Positions 37,417 through 47,533 of a stretch of 64,000 bases of DNA are shown here, piece by piece. The stretch comes from Saliniramus fredricksonii (GTDB lineage Bacteria > Pseudomonadota > Alphaproteobacteria > Rhizobiales > Beijerinckiaceae), in the NCBI RefSeq assembly GCF_900094735.1, contig NZ_FMBM01000002.1:310001-374000 (forward strand), written 5' to 3'. The notes beneath the pieces were generated by a model, which saw only the letters and a list, made by a program, of their open reading frames with translations, made no database searches and was not told the origin of the DNA. The number at the start of each line of letters is the position of its first letter. Within the stretch, counting starts at the first letter, position 1. Position numbers and translations under genes: made by a program.

Positions 37417-38613
37417 TCAGCGCTCCTTCAGGAGAATGCGGCGGTTATAGGCGTTCATGATCAGCGACACGAACAGGCTCACGAGGCAGTAGAAGGCCAT
37501 GGTCATGGCGACGATCGGGATCGCGCGCCCGGACTGGTTCAGAGAAGTGTTCATCCACACACTCACGAGATCGGGGAAGCCGATGGCGATGGCCAGCGAG
37601 GAATTCTTGGTGACGTTCAGATACTGGCTGATCAGCGGCGGAATGATCACCCGCAGCGCCTGCGGAAGAATGATCAGACGCATGGTCCATGAAGGCTTCA
37701 CGCCGAGTGCGCGCGCGGCTTCCGTCTGCCCGTGGCTGACCGATTGCACGCCCGAGCGCACGATCTCCGCGATGAAGCAGGAAGTATAGATCGCCAAGGC
37801 CAGCACCAGGGCGCACAGGGCGGGCGGGACACTGACGCCACCGCGATAATTGAAGCCCTGCAGGACGGGGACGTCCCAGGCCAGCGGCGCCCCGGAGAGC
37901 AGGAAGATCGCGAGCGGCAACGCCACGATCACGGCGAGCCCGACACTTACGGCCGGGAAATACTTGCCGGTTGCTTCCTGTCGCTTGCGCGCCCAGTAGC
38001 GCAGGCCGACCGCAGCCGCGATGGCAATCACGAGCGCAATCAGCGTCACGGTGAAACCGTCGCCGGGGATCGGGCCGGGCATGTAGAAGCCGCGATTGTT
38101 GAGGAAGAACAGCCCGCCCCAGTCGAGGCTGTCGCGCGGGCGGGGCAGCAGATTGAACACGCCGAAATACCAGGCGATGATCTGCAGGAGCAGGGGCGTG
38201 TTGCGCAGGATCTCGATATACCAGCGCGCGATGGTGCGCACGAGCCAGTTCTTCGACATGCGCATCAGCCCGACGATCAGGCCGATCACGGTGGCGCCGA
38301 AAATACTGATCACCGCCACGAGCAGCGTGTTGGCGATACCGACCTGGAAGACGCGGAAATAGCTGTCGCTCTCCGTGTAGGGAATCAGCGTGAAGCTGAT
38401 GCCGAAACCTGCGGAGGAATCGAGGAACCCGAACCCCGCCGACATGCCGCGCTGGGACATGTTCTCGATGGTGTTCGTGACGAAGAACCAGCCGAGCCCG
38501 AAGATGCAGACGACTGTGACGAACTGGAAGACGATCGAGCGAAACGTCTCGTTGTTCAGAATTGACGACGAGGGTTTCGAGCCTCGCATCGAGGTCGATT
38601 CGGTGATGGCCAT
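37417..38613 (-). CDS. aapQ: Amino-acid ABC permease AapQ
   Basis: A 398-residue permease, the AapM partner. It has eight or so hydrophobic segments, with the EAA-loop sequence VRSGVQSVSHGQTEAARALG and a C-terminal transport domain. It is separated from aapJ upstream by 81 bases that contain a perfect hairpin. Confidence 0.92.
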   Translation of the reverse strand: MAITESTSMRGSKPSSSILNNETFRSIVFQFVTVVCIFGLGWFFVTNTIENMSQRGMSAGFGFLDSSAGFGISFTLIPYTESDSYFRVFQVGIANTLLVAVISIFGATVIGLIVGLMRMSKNWLVRTIARWYIEILRNTPLLLQIIAWYFGVFNLLPRPRDSLDWGGLFFLNNRGFYMPGPIPGDGFTVTLIALVIAIAAAVGLRYWARKRQEATGKYFPAVSVGLAVIVALPLAIFLLSGAPLAWDVPVLQGFNYRGGVSVPPALCALVLALAIYTSCFIAEIVRSGVQSVSHGQTEAARALGVKPSWTMRLIILPQALRVIIPPLISQYLNVTKNSSLAIAIGFPDLVSVWMNTSLNQSGRAIPIVAMTMAFYCLVSLFVSLIMNAYNRRILLKER

Positions 38614-38653
38614 CGGGCGCTCCGCGCAGGGACGTCTGAACTGTCGCCGGAAA

Positions 38654-38678
38654 GCCCGGCTCCGCGAGGGAGCCGGGC
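38654..38678 (-). terminator. Attenuating hairpin between aapJ and aapQ
   Basis: GCCCGGCTCC and GGAGCCGGGC form a perfect 10-bp stem with the 5-base loop GCGAG and no T-run. Such elements after a binding-protein gene stabilise its mRNA or stop part of transcription, so the binding protein outnumbers the permeases. Confidence 0.7.
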
Positions 38679-38694
38679 CGGGGTCACGTGCCGA

Positions 38695-39723
38695 TCAACG
38701 GAAGGGCATCGCGTAGATCAGGCCGCCACGGGTCCACAGATCGTTCTGCGTCCCGGCGCGCGGGATGCCGACCGGCGTATCTTCGCCGATATTGGCCTCG
38801 TAGATCTCGCCGTAATTGCCGACATGGCGCAGGACGTTGACCATGAAGTCCGGCGCGAGGCCCATTTCCTCGCCGATATTGCCCTCGACGCCGAGCAGGC
38901 GACGGATCGCGGGGGAATCGGATTCGAGCATCTCTTCGACGTTTTCAGAAGACACGCCCAGCTCTTCGGCTTCGATCATGCCGAACAGGGTCCAGCGCAC
39001 GATGTCAGCCCAGGCGCTATCGTCATTGCGCACGACCGGGCCGAGCGGTTCCTTGGAGACCGTCTCGGGCAGGATGACGTGCTCGTCCGGGTTCGGGAAG
39101 GCCGAACGGCGGGCGGCGAGGCCCGACTTGTCGTTGGTGTAGGCGTCGCAGCCGCCACCGAGATAGGTTTCGACGAGAACGTTGACGTTCTCGTTCGTGA
39201 CGGGGGTGAACTCCATGTTGTTGGCACGGAAGTAATCCGCCAGGTTGAGTTCGGTGGTGGTGCCGGTCAGCACGCAGACCGTGGCGCCGTCGAGTTCCAG
39301 CGTGGAGGTGATGCCGGAATCCTCCGGCACCAGGAAGCCCTGGCCGTCATAGAAATTGATGGTGGTGAAGTCCAGGCCGAGCTGGGTGTCACGCACCGCA
39401 GTCCAGGTGGTGGTACGGCTGAGCATGTCCGACTCGCCGTTGGCGAGCGAGGTGAAGCGCACGGCCGAGGTGACCGACTGGAAGTCAACCGCCTCCGGAT
39501 CGTCGAAGATGGCTGCGGCGACGGCGCGGCAGACATCGACGTCGATGCCTGACCAGTTGCCATCAGAGTCGAGATTGTAGAAGCCCGGTGTGGGCAGGCC
39601 GACCTGGCAGTTCAGGTTGCCGCGCTCCTGCACGGTCTCAAGGGTTTGCTGCGCGCTCGCGGCGGTTGTGTAGGACAGTGCCGCTGCCAGAGTTGCAGCA
39701 ACCGGTACGATTTTTTTCAACAT
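38695..39723 (-). CDS. aapJ: Periplasmic general L-amino-acid-binding protein
   Basis: A 342-residue solute-binding protein of the AapJ/BztA family. A signal peptide (MLKKIVPVAATLAAALSYTTAASA) precedes QTLETVQERGNLNCQVGLPT, and the ligand-binding core includes SGIDVDVCRAVAAAIF and a predicted disulfide pair. ATG 39723 is chosen because it gives a normal signal peptide; an in-frame extension to 39903 is rejected. Confidence 0.92.
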   Translation of the reverse strand: MLKKIVPVAATLAAALSYTTAASAQQTLETVQERGNLNCQVGLPTPGFYNLDSDGNWSGIDVDVCRAVAAAIFDDPEAVDFQSVTSAVRFTSLANGESDMLSRTTTWTAVRDTQLGLDFTTINFYDGQGFLVPEDSGITSTLELDGATVCVLTGTTTELNLADYFRANNMEFTPVTNENVNVLVETYLGGGCDAYTNDKSGLAARRSAFPNPDEHVILPETVSKEPLGPVVRNDDSAWADIVRWTLFGMIEAEELGVSSENVEEMLESDSPAIRRLLGVEGNIGEEMGLAPDFMVNVLRHVGNYGEIYEANIGEDTPVGIPRAGTQNDLWTRGGLIYAMPFR

Positions 39724-40033
39724 TGAGGAGTCCCCTTCTGGATATTCTTTGACATGCCGAGGGGCTTGTTTCCGCCCCTTCGTCATTAACTTTTTCAGCC
39801 AGCCGGGCGTCGCAGCATCGCATGATGTGCACAACGCCCGTGCAGGCAGAAAAGCTCTGATGCGCAGCCTTGCCGGCAATCGCCGCATATAAGGCAGGCT
39901 CATCCCTGCTATGCAATCACCACAGGGCTTTGTGTTGCAAGCGCTTTTTGCGACAGCCCTGCTTACCTTTCAGGCATGGTGCCGAAATTTTTGTAGAAAT
40001 TGCAGGCAGCACAGCTATTGGGCGCTGCGCTTC
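39724..40033. other. aap promoter region
   Basis: This 310-bp gap between aapJ and the phosphatase gene holds the aap promoter on the minus strand. A 6-bp stem (AGGGGC/GCCCCT, 39760-39779) lies in the probable aapJ leader. No definite -35/-10 pair could be chosen. Confidence 0.35.
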
Positions 40034-40678
40034 TCATCCCAAAGGATAAAAGTTAACGAAGCCAACACGCCAGCCCGCCTCGTCCGCGAGCGCGACATGG
40101 TCGATCCGCGTGAGTGCGCAATTGCGTATGGCAAAGGCCAGGGCGGTCTGGGCGTCGATCCCGAGTGCGAGCCGCAATGCGGCACGAATCGTGCCGCCAT
40201 GGGCAACAGCCACGATATCGCGCCCCGCATGCTCCTGATTGAGCCGCGCGATCGCGGGTTCCACGCGTGCGCACAGATCGATGAAACTCTCACCGCCCGG
40301 CGCGCGTTCATCAGCGGGACCGAACCAGTAGCTCCCCGCCTGGGGCCGGCGGCCGGCGAAGAATGCCTCGCGCGGCAGCCCCTGCCAATCGCCTAAAAAC
40401 TGTTCAGCAAAATCCTTGATCGGTGTGCAGGCGCTCTCCTCGTCGGCGCGTTGCGTCATGATGGCCTGTGCCGTCTGACGGGTTCGTGCGAGATTCGAGG
40501 TCAGCCAGAGCGGCTCGCGCGGCAGCATCCGCCCCAGCGCCGCGAAGACGGGGATGTCCGAGCAATCGCAATCGAGATCGGCCTGACCGTAGATGCGCCC
40601 GCCATCGCCGACCACGGGTGCGTGGCGGATCCACCACCAGCGCGTGATCCGCGCATCAGCGACCGTCTGGCTCTTCAT
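40034..40678 (-). CDS. Histidine phosphatase (phosphoglycerate mutase-like)
   Basis: A 214-residue branch-1 histidine phosphatase. The catalytic motif reads WIRHAPV, with RHA in place of the usual RHG, as in CobC/alpha-ribazole phosphatase-like proteins. A second conserved His is in VAVAHGGTIRAAL. The substrate is unknown. Its start overlaps the stop of the nitronate monooxygenase gene by 4 bp (ATGA), so the two are coupled. Confidence 0.8.
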   Translation of the reverse strand: MKSQTVADARITRWWWIRHAPVVGDGGRIYGQADLDCDCSDIPVFAALGRMLPREPLWLTSNLARTRQTAQAIMTQRADEESACTPIKDFAEQFLGDWQGLPREAFFAGRRPQAGSYWFGPADERAPGGESFIDLCARVEPAIARLNQEHAGRDIVAVAHGGTIRAALRLALGIDAQTALAFAIRNCALTRIDHVALADEAGWRVGFVNFYPLG

Positions 40679-41703
40679 GCCGATGCCCTGAGCGCGAAAC
40701 GCCGCTCTGCGGCCAGCGCGGCGCGGTATTGGGTATCGAGCCGCGCGACGCGCGCGGCGGCTTTCTCCACCGAATCCACCGCACCGATCCCCTGGCCTGC
40801 GCCCCAGACGTCGCGCCAGACCTTCTTGTCGCCGCCCGCGCCGCTCGCGCCGAAATTCATCTTCGAGGGATCGGCCTCGCCCAGCATATCGGGGTCATGG
40901 CCGGCGGCGCGGATCGAGGGCTTGAGATAGTTGCCGTGAATGCCGGAGAAATAGTTGGTATAGAGGATGTCGTCGGCGCTGCCCTCCACGATCATCTGCT
41001 TGTAGGCATCCGCCGCATTGGCCTCGCGCGTGGCGATGAAGGGGGAGCCGATATAGGCGAAATCGGCGCCCATCATCTCCGCCGCGCGGATCCCGCCCCC
41101 GGTGGCGATGGCGCCCGAAAGCGCGAGCGGTCCATCGAAGAAGGCCCGGATCTCGCTGATCAGCGCGAAGGGAGACAGCGTCCCGCCGTGGCCGCCGGCA
41201 CCTGCGGCCACGGCGATGAGCCCGGTCGCCCCCTTCTCGATTGCCTTGTGGGCAAAGCGCAGATTGATCACGTCATGCAATGTGACGCCGCCCCAGCCCT
41301 GCACCGCCTGGTTGACCTCCGGGCGCGCGCCGAGGGAGGTGATCACGATCGGCACCTTGTGCTTCTCGCAGATCGCCATGTCGTGATCGAGGCGGTCATT
41401 CGAGCGGTGCACGATCTGGTTCACGGCAAAGGGGGCCGAAGGGCGATCCGGATTGGCCGCGTCATGGGCGGCAAGCTCTTCCCTGATCCGCGCGATCCAT
41501 TCATCGAGCATCGAGGCGGGGCGGGCGTTCAGCGCCGGAAACGAGCCCACGATCCCCGCCTTGCACTGGGCGATGACGAGGTCCGGCCCGGAGACGATGA
41601 ACATCGGCGCCCCGATCACGGGCAGCCCGAGCCGGCCCGCGAAAAGCTGGCGCCAGGACGTTTGCGGTGAAGGCGTTCTTGCGGATATCGGCTGTTCGGT
41701 CAT
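40675..41703 (-). CDS. Nitronate monooxygenase-family flavoprotein
   Basis: A 342-residue TIM-barrel FMN enzyme of the nitronate monooxygenase/2-nitropropane dioxygenase family. It shows LPVIGAPMFIVSGPDLVIAQ near the N-terminus, the FMN-phosphate site GAGGHGGTLSPF and a TGGGIRAAEMMGADFAYIGS segment. Family members detoxify propionate-3-nitronate or act as enoyl reductases. The substrate is not clear. It is coupled to the downstream histidine phosphatase by a 4-bp overlap. Confidence 0.85.
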   Translation of the reverse strand: MTEQPISARTPSPQTSWRQLFAGRLGLPVIGAPMFIVSGPDLVIAQCKAGIVGSFPALNARPASMLDEWIARIREELAAHDAANPDRPSAPFAVNQIVHRSNDRLDHDMAICEKHKVPIVITSLGARPEVNQAVQGWGGVTLHDVINLRFAHKAIEKGATGLIAVAAGAGGHGGTLSPFALISEIRAFFDGPLALSGAIATGGGIRAAEMMGADFAYIGSPFIATREANAADAYKQMIVEGSADDILYTNYFSGIHGNYLKPSIRAAGHDPDMLGEADPSKMNFGASGAGGDKKVWRDVWGAGQGIGAVDSVEKAAARVARLDTQYRAALAAERRFALRASA

Positions 41704-42038
41704 GGGGCCCGCCCGGCTGTCGGTGACGTATTGCGCACTGGCGGGGAAGATAGCGGTTCACGGCGAAAGCACCAGTCCACAACCCGCCGCGCAAGCCGGT
41801 ATGCGAATCTGCGCAGGGCCGGCGGAAAAATACCAAGGATTGAGTACAATTAAAGATAGTTTTGAAAAGGATTGTCCGGCATTGCCTGCGGGCATGATCA
41901 TGCACCGCTAAAACAATCGATGGTCGATAATCAGGGTGATTTTGTCAGCATTTCCCTTGCGTCATTTTTGGCAATTAACCGCCATTTAAGGCCGTATGTC
42001 GCATCTATACGGCATCTCTTTTAAGGAAAGTGGTATCC
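41704..42038. other. Leader and promoter region of second chemoreceptor
   Basis: The 335-bp gap is AT-rich from about 41820. At 41991-42013, GCCGTAT and ATACGGC form a perfect 7-bp stem with a 9-base loop, 25 bases before the start codon, which could shape the mRNA leader or bind a regulator. Confidence 0.45.
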
Positions 42039-43688
42039 ATGCTCTCGAAAGTGCGGAATCTCTTCAATTCTCTCAGCATACGGATCGTCCTCGTCGCAGT
42101 CGCTGTCGTGGCCGGCACGCTCGGTGCGGCGATCGCGGGTCTGACAATCTATAATGCGCAGACGTCACGCGCGGAATTCGTGCAGAAAACCGACGATCTC
42201 ACCGCGATGGTCGCCAATGCCGCGCCGATCCTGGTCATGGGCAATGACACCACCACGCTGAGCAACTTGCTCGCCTCGGTCGCGCGCGACCCGGATTTCA
42301 TGCACGGCCTCGTCGCCAACGACTTTTTCCCGCTCACCAGCATCGGCGCCGATGGCGAGCCGAGTTCCGCTTTCAACCCGCAGGTGATCGAGGCGGCTGT
42401 CGGTGACATGCCCTTCGATTTCGTCGCGGACAATCCCGTCTACACGCTCGACCGGGGAGACAGCCTGATGCATGTCCGCGCCTTGCGTATCGGCTCCGAT
42501 CAGCGCCTCGTCGGATATGTCGCCATGGAATTCTCCCGTGCGCGGCTTGCGACCGGCATCGCTGCGGAGACGGCCGCGATCATTGCCGGCGGGCTCGCGG
42601 TACTCGGCGGTGTCGCGCTCGTCCTCTGGTTCGCGCTCGCGCGCATGATGGCGCCTCTGCGCCCGATCACCGGTGCCGTGGTCGGCCTGTCGGAGGGGCG
42701 GCTCGATACCGCGATCCCGGGTCAGGGTCGTCGCGACGAGATTGGCGCCATCGCCAGTGCGCTGAAGGTGTTTCGCGAGAATCTCGCCGATCGTGAGACC
42801 TTGCAGGCGCGGCGCGCCAGCGACGAGGCTGAAAAGGCCGAGCGCCAGCGGGCGGTCGACGAAGCCATTTCCGGCTTCCGGGCTGACGTAACGGCAGCAC
42901 TGGCTTCCTTCGAGAGCAATGCCGGGCGCCTTGATGCGGTCTCCGCAACGCTCTCCGAAGTCGCTGCCGCAACGGCCAGCAAGACCCGCAGCGCGGCGGG
43001 GTCTTCGGGAGCAGCCTCGTCCGCCGTCGGCAACGCGGCGCAGGCCACCGAGGAGATGAGCGCCGCGATCAACGATGTCGAGAGCCAGGTGGTGAAGATC
43101 CGTGGTGACATCGTCGGTGCCGCCGGCGCCTCGCGCGAAACCGCCACTGGCATGAAGGATCTTGCGGGTACGGCGGCCAGTATTCAGGAAGTGGTCAAGC
43201 TGATCCAGGCGATCGCCGAGCAGACCAATCTGCTTGCGCTCAACGCGACGATCGAGGCCGCACGGGCCGGTGAGGCCGGCAAGGGGTTCGCCGTCGTCGC
43301 CGCCGAGGTGAAGGCCCTCGCCGGCCAGACCGCATCCGCGACCGATCGCATCGTCGATCAGGTCCAGGCGATCCTGAGCGCGACCGATCGCATGGTCGGT
43401 GAGATGGACGGGATCGCCGAGCGCATGACCGGCATCGAGGCCTTTGCCGGCGCTGTCGCAAGCTCGATCGAACAGCAGGCTGTCGCCATTGGCGAGATCG
43501 CCAGCAGCGTTGCCGGCGCCAACGCCTCGACCATGGAAGTCGCATCCGATCTCGGCGAGGTCGAACAGGGTGTGGTCCAGACGGAGCAGGCCGTGGCCGA
43601 CGTCAATGGCGCCTCCGGCGAGGTCGCGGCCGAAGCCCGGCGCATGCGCGAAACGGTGGACGCATTCCTGTCGCGCGTCGCCGCCTGA
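42039..43688 (+). CDS. Methyl-accepting chemotaxis protein
   Basis: A 549-residue transmembrane chemoreceptor with a first helix near residues 14-36, a periplasmic sensor of about 130 residues, a second helix near 170-190, a HAMP domain and a signalling domain with the tip [20 protein letters not shown] and [18 protein letters not shown]. The sensor lacks an obvious named domain. ATG 42039 has AAGGAAAG at good spacing; GTG at 42030 is less likely. Confidence 0.92.
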   Translation: MLSKVRNLFNSLSIRIVLVAVAVVAGTLGAAIAGLTIYNAQTSRAEFVQKTDDLTAMVANAAPILVMGNDTTTLSNLLASVARDPDFMHGLVANDFFPLTSIGADGEPSSAFNPQVIEAAVGDMPFDFVADNPVYTLDRGDSLMHVRALRIGSDQRLVGYVAMEFSRARLATGIAAETAAIIAGGLAVLGGVALVLWFALARMMAPLRPITGAVVGLSEGRLDTAIPGQGRRDEIGAIASALKVFRENLADRETLQARRASDEAEKAERQRAVDEAISGFRADVTAALASFESNAGRLDAVSATLSEVAAATASKTRSAAGSSGAASSAVGNAAQATEEMSAAINDVESQVVKIRGDIVGAAGASRETATGMKDLAGTAASIQEVVKLIQAIAEQTNLLALNATIEAARAGEAGKGFAVVAAEVKALAGQTASATDRIVDQVQAILSATDRMVGEMDGIAERMTGIEAFAGAVASSIEQQAVAIGEIASSVAGANASTMEVASDLGEVEQGVVQTEQAVADVNGASGEVAAEARRMRETVDAFLSRVAA

Positions 43689-43730
43689 GGCACTCGCAGC
43701 CATCCGCGACAGATGATACAGTCATGACGG

Positions 43731-43748
43731 GCCCCGCTTCGGCGGGGC
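43731..43748 (+). terminator. Hairpin terminator after second chemoreceptor
   Basis: GCCCCGC, a stable TTCG tetraloop, then GCGGGGC, followed by TCTTC, 43 bases after the stop codon. Confidence 0.7.
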
Positions 43749-43938
43749 TCTTCGCGTCAGCGGCGAGGCCGCAACGGCTCTGGTGCGCCGCGTCCCGTGC
43801 CCGAAAAGAATGCAGGGTTTCGGGAAGACAGGCCCCGTACATGGCTGTTATGACTACCCGCAGCGCAACATCTGCGAGGTCGGTATCATTGCTGATATTG
43901 CTAGCGGCAATCCCTGATTGTCACGTCGGGATCGTGTC

Positions 43939-45714
43939 ATGACGGGGCAGCAATCGCTGATTCTGGCGGTTCTCGCGGTGGCGATGGCCGTCTTTATGTG
44001 GGGACGCTGGCGCCATGATCTGGTGGCCCTCGCTGCATTGCTCGCCTGTATTCTGCTCGGGCTGGTGCCGGGGGAGGGGGCTTTCGCCGGTTTCGGCCAC
44101 CCCGCCGTCATCACCGTCGCCTGCGTGCTGATTCTCAGCCGCGGATTATCAACCAGCGGCGCCGTCGACTGGATCGCCCGCAAGGCGATGCCGGCGCATG
44201 CCGGGCCCGGGGCGGTGATGATCGGGCTGTGCGTGATGGCGGGCTGCTTTTCGGCCTTCATGAACAATGTCGGGGCGCTTGCGCTGATGATGCCGATTGC
44301 TCTCGATGCGGCGCGGCGGCTCGAGATCGCGCCTGGCCAGATGCTGATGCCGCTTTCCTTCGCCTCGATTCTGGGAGGCATGACCACCCTGATCGGGACG
44401 CCGCCAAATCTGATCGTCGCCACGTTCCGCGCCAATGAGGAAAGACCGGCATTCGGCATGTTCGATTTCGCGCCTGTCGGCCTCGCTGTCGCGGCTGTGG
44501 GCATCACCTTCATCATCATCGCGGCCCGCTTCCTCGTGCCGCAGCGCAACCGTGCCTCGGCGCCCGATTTCAATATCGGCGCCTATCTGACCGAGGCGCG
44601 CGTGACCGAGGCCGCCTCCGCCGTCGGCATGAGCCTGCGTGAAGTCGAGGTCCAGCTGGAAAAAGTCGATGCGCAGGTGGTCGGGCTCGTGCGCGACAAG
44701 ACACGCATCCCCGCGCCGCATCCCGAGCATATCGTCCAGGCGGGTGACATTCTGGTGATCGAGGCCGATTCGAAGGTGCTCGGGGGCGCCCTCGGCAAGC
44801 TCGGTCTGAAGCTCGAGGAAGATCGTTCGGACGAGATGCCCAAGGTCGTGACCGCCGGGCGCACGGTGTTGCTCGAAGTGGCGGTGCGCCCCGGTTCGCC
44901 GCTTGCCGGGCGCACGGCCCAGCATCTGCGTCTGCGCCGGCGGCTTGGCATCAACCTGCTGGCGATCTCGCGACAGGGAAGGCGCTCGCTGACACGGCTG
45001 CGCAGTACGCGCCTTTCGCCCGGTGACGTGCTGCTGTTGCAAGGGCCGAGCGAGACGCTCAATGAATTCGTGGTGCATTACGAATGCGTGCCGCTGGCCG
45101 AGCGGGCGCTGCATTTCCCGGGCAAGCGCGATGGTCTGGTTGCGGGTGCGCTGATGCTCGCCGCCATCGCCGCAACCGCCTCCGGCCTGCTGCGTGTCGA
45201 AGTCGCCTTCGCCATGGGCGCGCTCGCCTATGTCGCCCTCGACATCGTGCCGGTGCGACGGGTCTACGAGGCCATCGACTGGTCGGTCATCGTCCTGCTC
45301 GGTGCGCTGATCCCGGTGGCCGGCGCCGTCCAGGCGACAGGCGCTGCTGCGGCCGTGGCAGGGTTGTTGTTCGAGGATCTCGGCGGCGGCAATGCCGTAT
45401 TCGCCGTGATCGTCATGCTGATCCTCACCATGTGGCTGACCGATTTCATGAACAATGCCGCCACGGCCGCCGTGATGGCGCCGGTCGCGCTCGGTGCAGC
45501 CGAAACCCTCGGCGTCAGTCCGGATCCGCTTCTCATGGCCGTGGCCGTGGGGGCGTCCTGCGCTTTCCTCACGCCGATCGGGCATCAGAACAACACGCTG
45601 ATTCTCGGACCGGGAGGCTTTCGTTTCGGCGATTACTGGCGTCTGGGCCTGCCCTTGCAGATCATCATCATCATCGTGGCCGTACCGATGATCCTCACGG
45701 TCTGGCCGTTATGA
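43939..45714 (+). CDS. SLC13/DASS-family anion transporter with two TrkA-C domains
   Basis: A 591-residue inner-membrane transporter. The N-terminal membrane half contains SFASILGGMTTLIGTPPNLIVA, a typical ion-transporter superfamily sodium/substrate loop. A central soluble part carries two TrkA-C (RCK-C) domains (about GMSLREVEVQLEKVDAQVVG and LEVAVRPGSPLAGRTAQHL), and the C-terminal half repeats the membrane fold with ASCAFLTPIGHQNNTLI. This layout matches transporters for sulfate, selenite or dicarboxylates. The substrate is unknown. ATG 43939 is preferred over an upstream TTG. Confidence 0.83.
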   Translation: MTGQQSLILAVLAVAMAVFMWGRWRHDLVALAALLACILLGLVPGEGAFAGFGHPAVITVACVLILSRGLSTSGAVDWIARKAMPAHAGPGAVMIGLCVMAGCFSAFMNNVGALALMMPIALDAARRLEIAPGQMLMPLSFASILGGMTTLIGTPPNLIVATFRANEERPAFGMFDFAPVGLAVAAVGITFIIIAARFLVPQRNRASAPDFNIGAYLTEARVTEAASAVGMSLREVEVQLEKVDAQVVGLVRDKTRIPAPHPEHIVQAGDILVIEADSKVLGGALGKLGLKLEEDRSDEMPKVVTAGRTVLLEVAVRPGSPLAGRTAQHLRLRRRLGINLLAISRQGRRSLTRLRSTRLSPGDVLLLQGPSETLNEFVVHYECVPLAERALHFPGKRDGLVAGALMLAAIAATASGLLRVEVAFAMGALAYVALDIVPVRRVYEAIDWSVIVLLGALIPVAGAVQATGAAAAVAGLLFEDLGGGNAVFAVIVMLILTMWLTDFMNNAATAAVMAPVALGAAETLGVSPDPLLMAVAVGASCAFLTPIGHQNNTLILGPGGFRFGDYWRLGLPLQIIIIIVAVPMILTVWPL

Positions 45715-45888
45715 AGGACCGCATCCATGGATCTGCAGCATCATGCGCTGTGGCTTGAAAAACCTTGCCGGAAAGGCATTTGATCGTTAATCGCGAACGA
45801 AATGGTGGCGCAGGCGTTAAGCTTGGGCATTGAACAATGACCGGTGCGATGCCGCAGCGGAGATCCCGCAGGAAGGACGATCAGACAG

Positions 45889-47499
45889 ATGGCGAAGACA
45901 CCCGCGCGCGCAGAGACGGAAAAGGCGAAGGATTCGAAGCCCCGGCTCGAAGTCCGGCAGGCGATGCTCAAGGATGTGCGCGCGATCCAGGCCCTGGGAA
46001 AACGCGCCTATCCCGACATGCAATCCTACTCCCAGGCGCAACTGCGCGGGCAGATCCAGAACTTTCCTGAAGGGCAGTTCGTCGCCATCTACGACGACAC
46101 CCTCGTCGGTTTCGCTGCGACCTTCCTGATCGACGAGAAGACCGCCCTGAAGCCACATGACTGGGTGACGATCACCGGCAACGGCTACGCCTCCCGTCAC
46201 GACGAGGAAGGCGACATGCTCTATGGCATGGAGGTGATGGTCGATCCGCGCTTTCGGGGCCTGCGCATCGGCCAGCGCCTCTATAACGAGCGCCGACGTC
46301 TGGCGCAGGATTACCAGCTCAAGGGCATTGTCTTTGCAGGCCGCATGCCCAGCCTCGCGCAGAAGGTGCGCCGCAAGGAGGTCGAGAGTCCGGAGGATTT
46401 CCTCGAGCAGATCAGGGAGCAGAATCTGCGCGACCGGGTCGTCTCCTTCCAGATGCGCAACGGATTCGAGCCGATCGGCATCCTGCGCAACTATCTGCCC
46501 GGCGACAAGGAGAGCATGGGCCATGCCGTGCATCTGGTCTGGTGGAACCCCGCCGTTGTCGAGGCGCCGGCCGGGCGCACCAAGACGAAGACCCAGCGCG
46601 GGCGCCTCGCCCACACCGTGCGCGTGGCCTGTATCCAGTATCAGCAGCGGCGCGTGCGCTCCTTCGAGGAATTTGCCGAGAATGTGGAATATTTCGTCGA
46701 TGTCGTTGCCGATTACAAATCCGACTTCGCGGTCTTCCCGGAACTGTTCACGCTGCAGCTCCTCTCGATCGAGAACGAGCCGATTCCGCCGGATCAGGCC
46801 ATCGCCACGCTGACGAAATATACCGAGCGCCTCAAGGAACTGCTCTCGCGGCTGGCGGTGCATTACAATATCAACATCATCGGCGGCTCACATCCGACGC
46901 TCGACGAGGACGGCGACATCGTCAATGTCTGTTATGTCTGCCTGCGCGACGGCTCGATCCATGCGCAGGCCAAGATCCATCCGACACCGAATGAAGCCTA
47001 TTGGTGGTCGATTGTCGGCGCCGACGATGTCCGCACGATCCAGACCGATTGCGGGCCGATCGGGGTGATGATCTGCTACGATTCCGAGTTCCCGGAGCTT
47101 GGTCGCCATCTCGTCGATCAGGGCGCGCAGATCCTGTTCGTCCCCTTCTGCACGGATGAGCGCAAGAGCTATCTGCGCGTGCGCTATTGCTGTCAGGCGC
47201 GGGCGGTGGAGAACCAGGTTTATGTTGCGCTCGCAGGCAATGTCGGCAATCTGCCGGGCGTGCCCAACATGGATATCCAATACGCCCAGAGCTGCATTCT
47301 GACGCCCTGCGATTTCCCCTTCGACCGGGACGGTGTGGCGGCGGATACCACGCCCAATGTCGAGATGGTCGCCATTGCCGATCTCAATCTCGACACACTG
47401 CGCCAGGCGCGCATGACCGGCACGGTCCAGAACCTGCGCGACCGCCGCTTCGATCTCTATTCGGTGCAGTGGCGCAAGGAGAAGACGCGCACTACCTGA
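45889..47499 (+). CDS. GNAT acetyltransferase - carbon-nitrogen hydrolase fusion
   Basis: A 536-residue bifunctional protein. Residues about 20-215 form a GNAT domain (acetyl-CoA-binding region VMVDPRFRGLRIGQRLYNERRR). Residues about 240-530 form a nitrilase-superfamily domain with the catalytic triad Glu (FAVFPELFT), Lys (QAKIHPTPNE) and Cys (VMICYDSEFPE). Similar fusions occur in other bacteria, but I do not know the reaction. It could acylate and then cleave an amide, or the domains may act on the same metabolite. It stands alone, convergent with the Lrp-type gene. Confidence 0.88.
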   Translation: MAKTPARAETEKAKDSKPRLEVRQAMLKDVRAIQALGKRAYPDMQSYSQAQLRGQIQNFPEGQFVAIYDDTLVGFAATFLIDEKTALKPHDWVTITGNGYASRHDEEGDMLYGMEVMVDPRFRGLRIGQRLYNERRRLAQDYQLKGIVFAGRMPSLAQKVRRKEVESPEDFLEQIREQNLRDRVVSFQMRNGFEPIGILRNYLPGDKESMGHAVHLVWWNPAVVEAPAGRTKTKTQRGRLAHTVRVACIQYQQRRVRSFEEFAENVEYFVDVVADYKSDFAVFPELFTLQLLSIENEPIPPDQAIATLTKYTERLKELLSRLAVHYNINIIGGSHPTLDEDGDIVNVCYVCLRDGSIHAQAKIHPTPNEAYWWSIVGADDVRTIQTDCGPIGVMICYDSEFPELGRHLVDQGAQILFVPFCTDERKSYLRVRYCCQARAVENQVYVALAGNVGNLPGVPNMDIQYAQSCILTPCDFPFDRDGVAADTTPNVEMVAIADLNLDTLRQARMTGTVQNLRDRRFDLYSVQWRKEKTRTT

Positions 47500-47533
47500 T
47501 CCGCGTCAGCAAAACCGGCTTGCCGACCCCCGT

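Noticed and set aside
36013-37692. A 559-codon plus-strand frame
   Set aside because: It is antisense to aapM/aapQ and consists mostly of charged low-complexity sequence.
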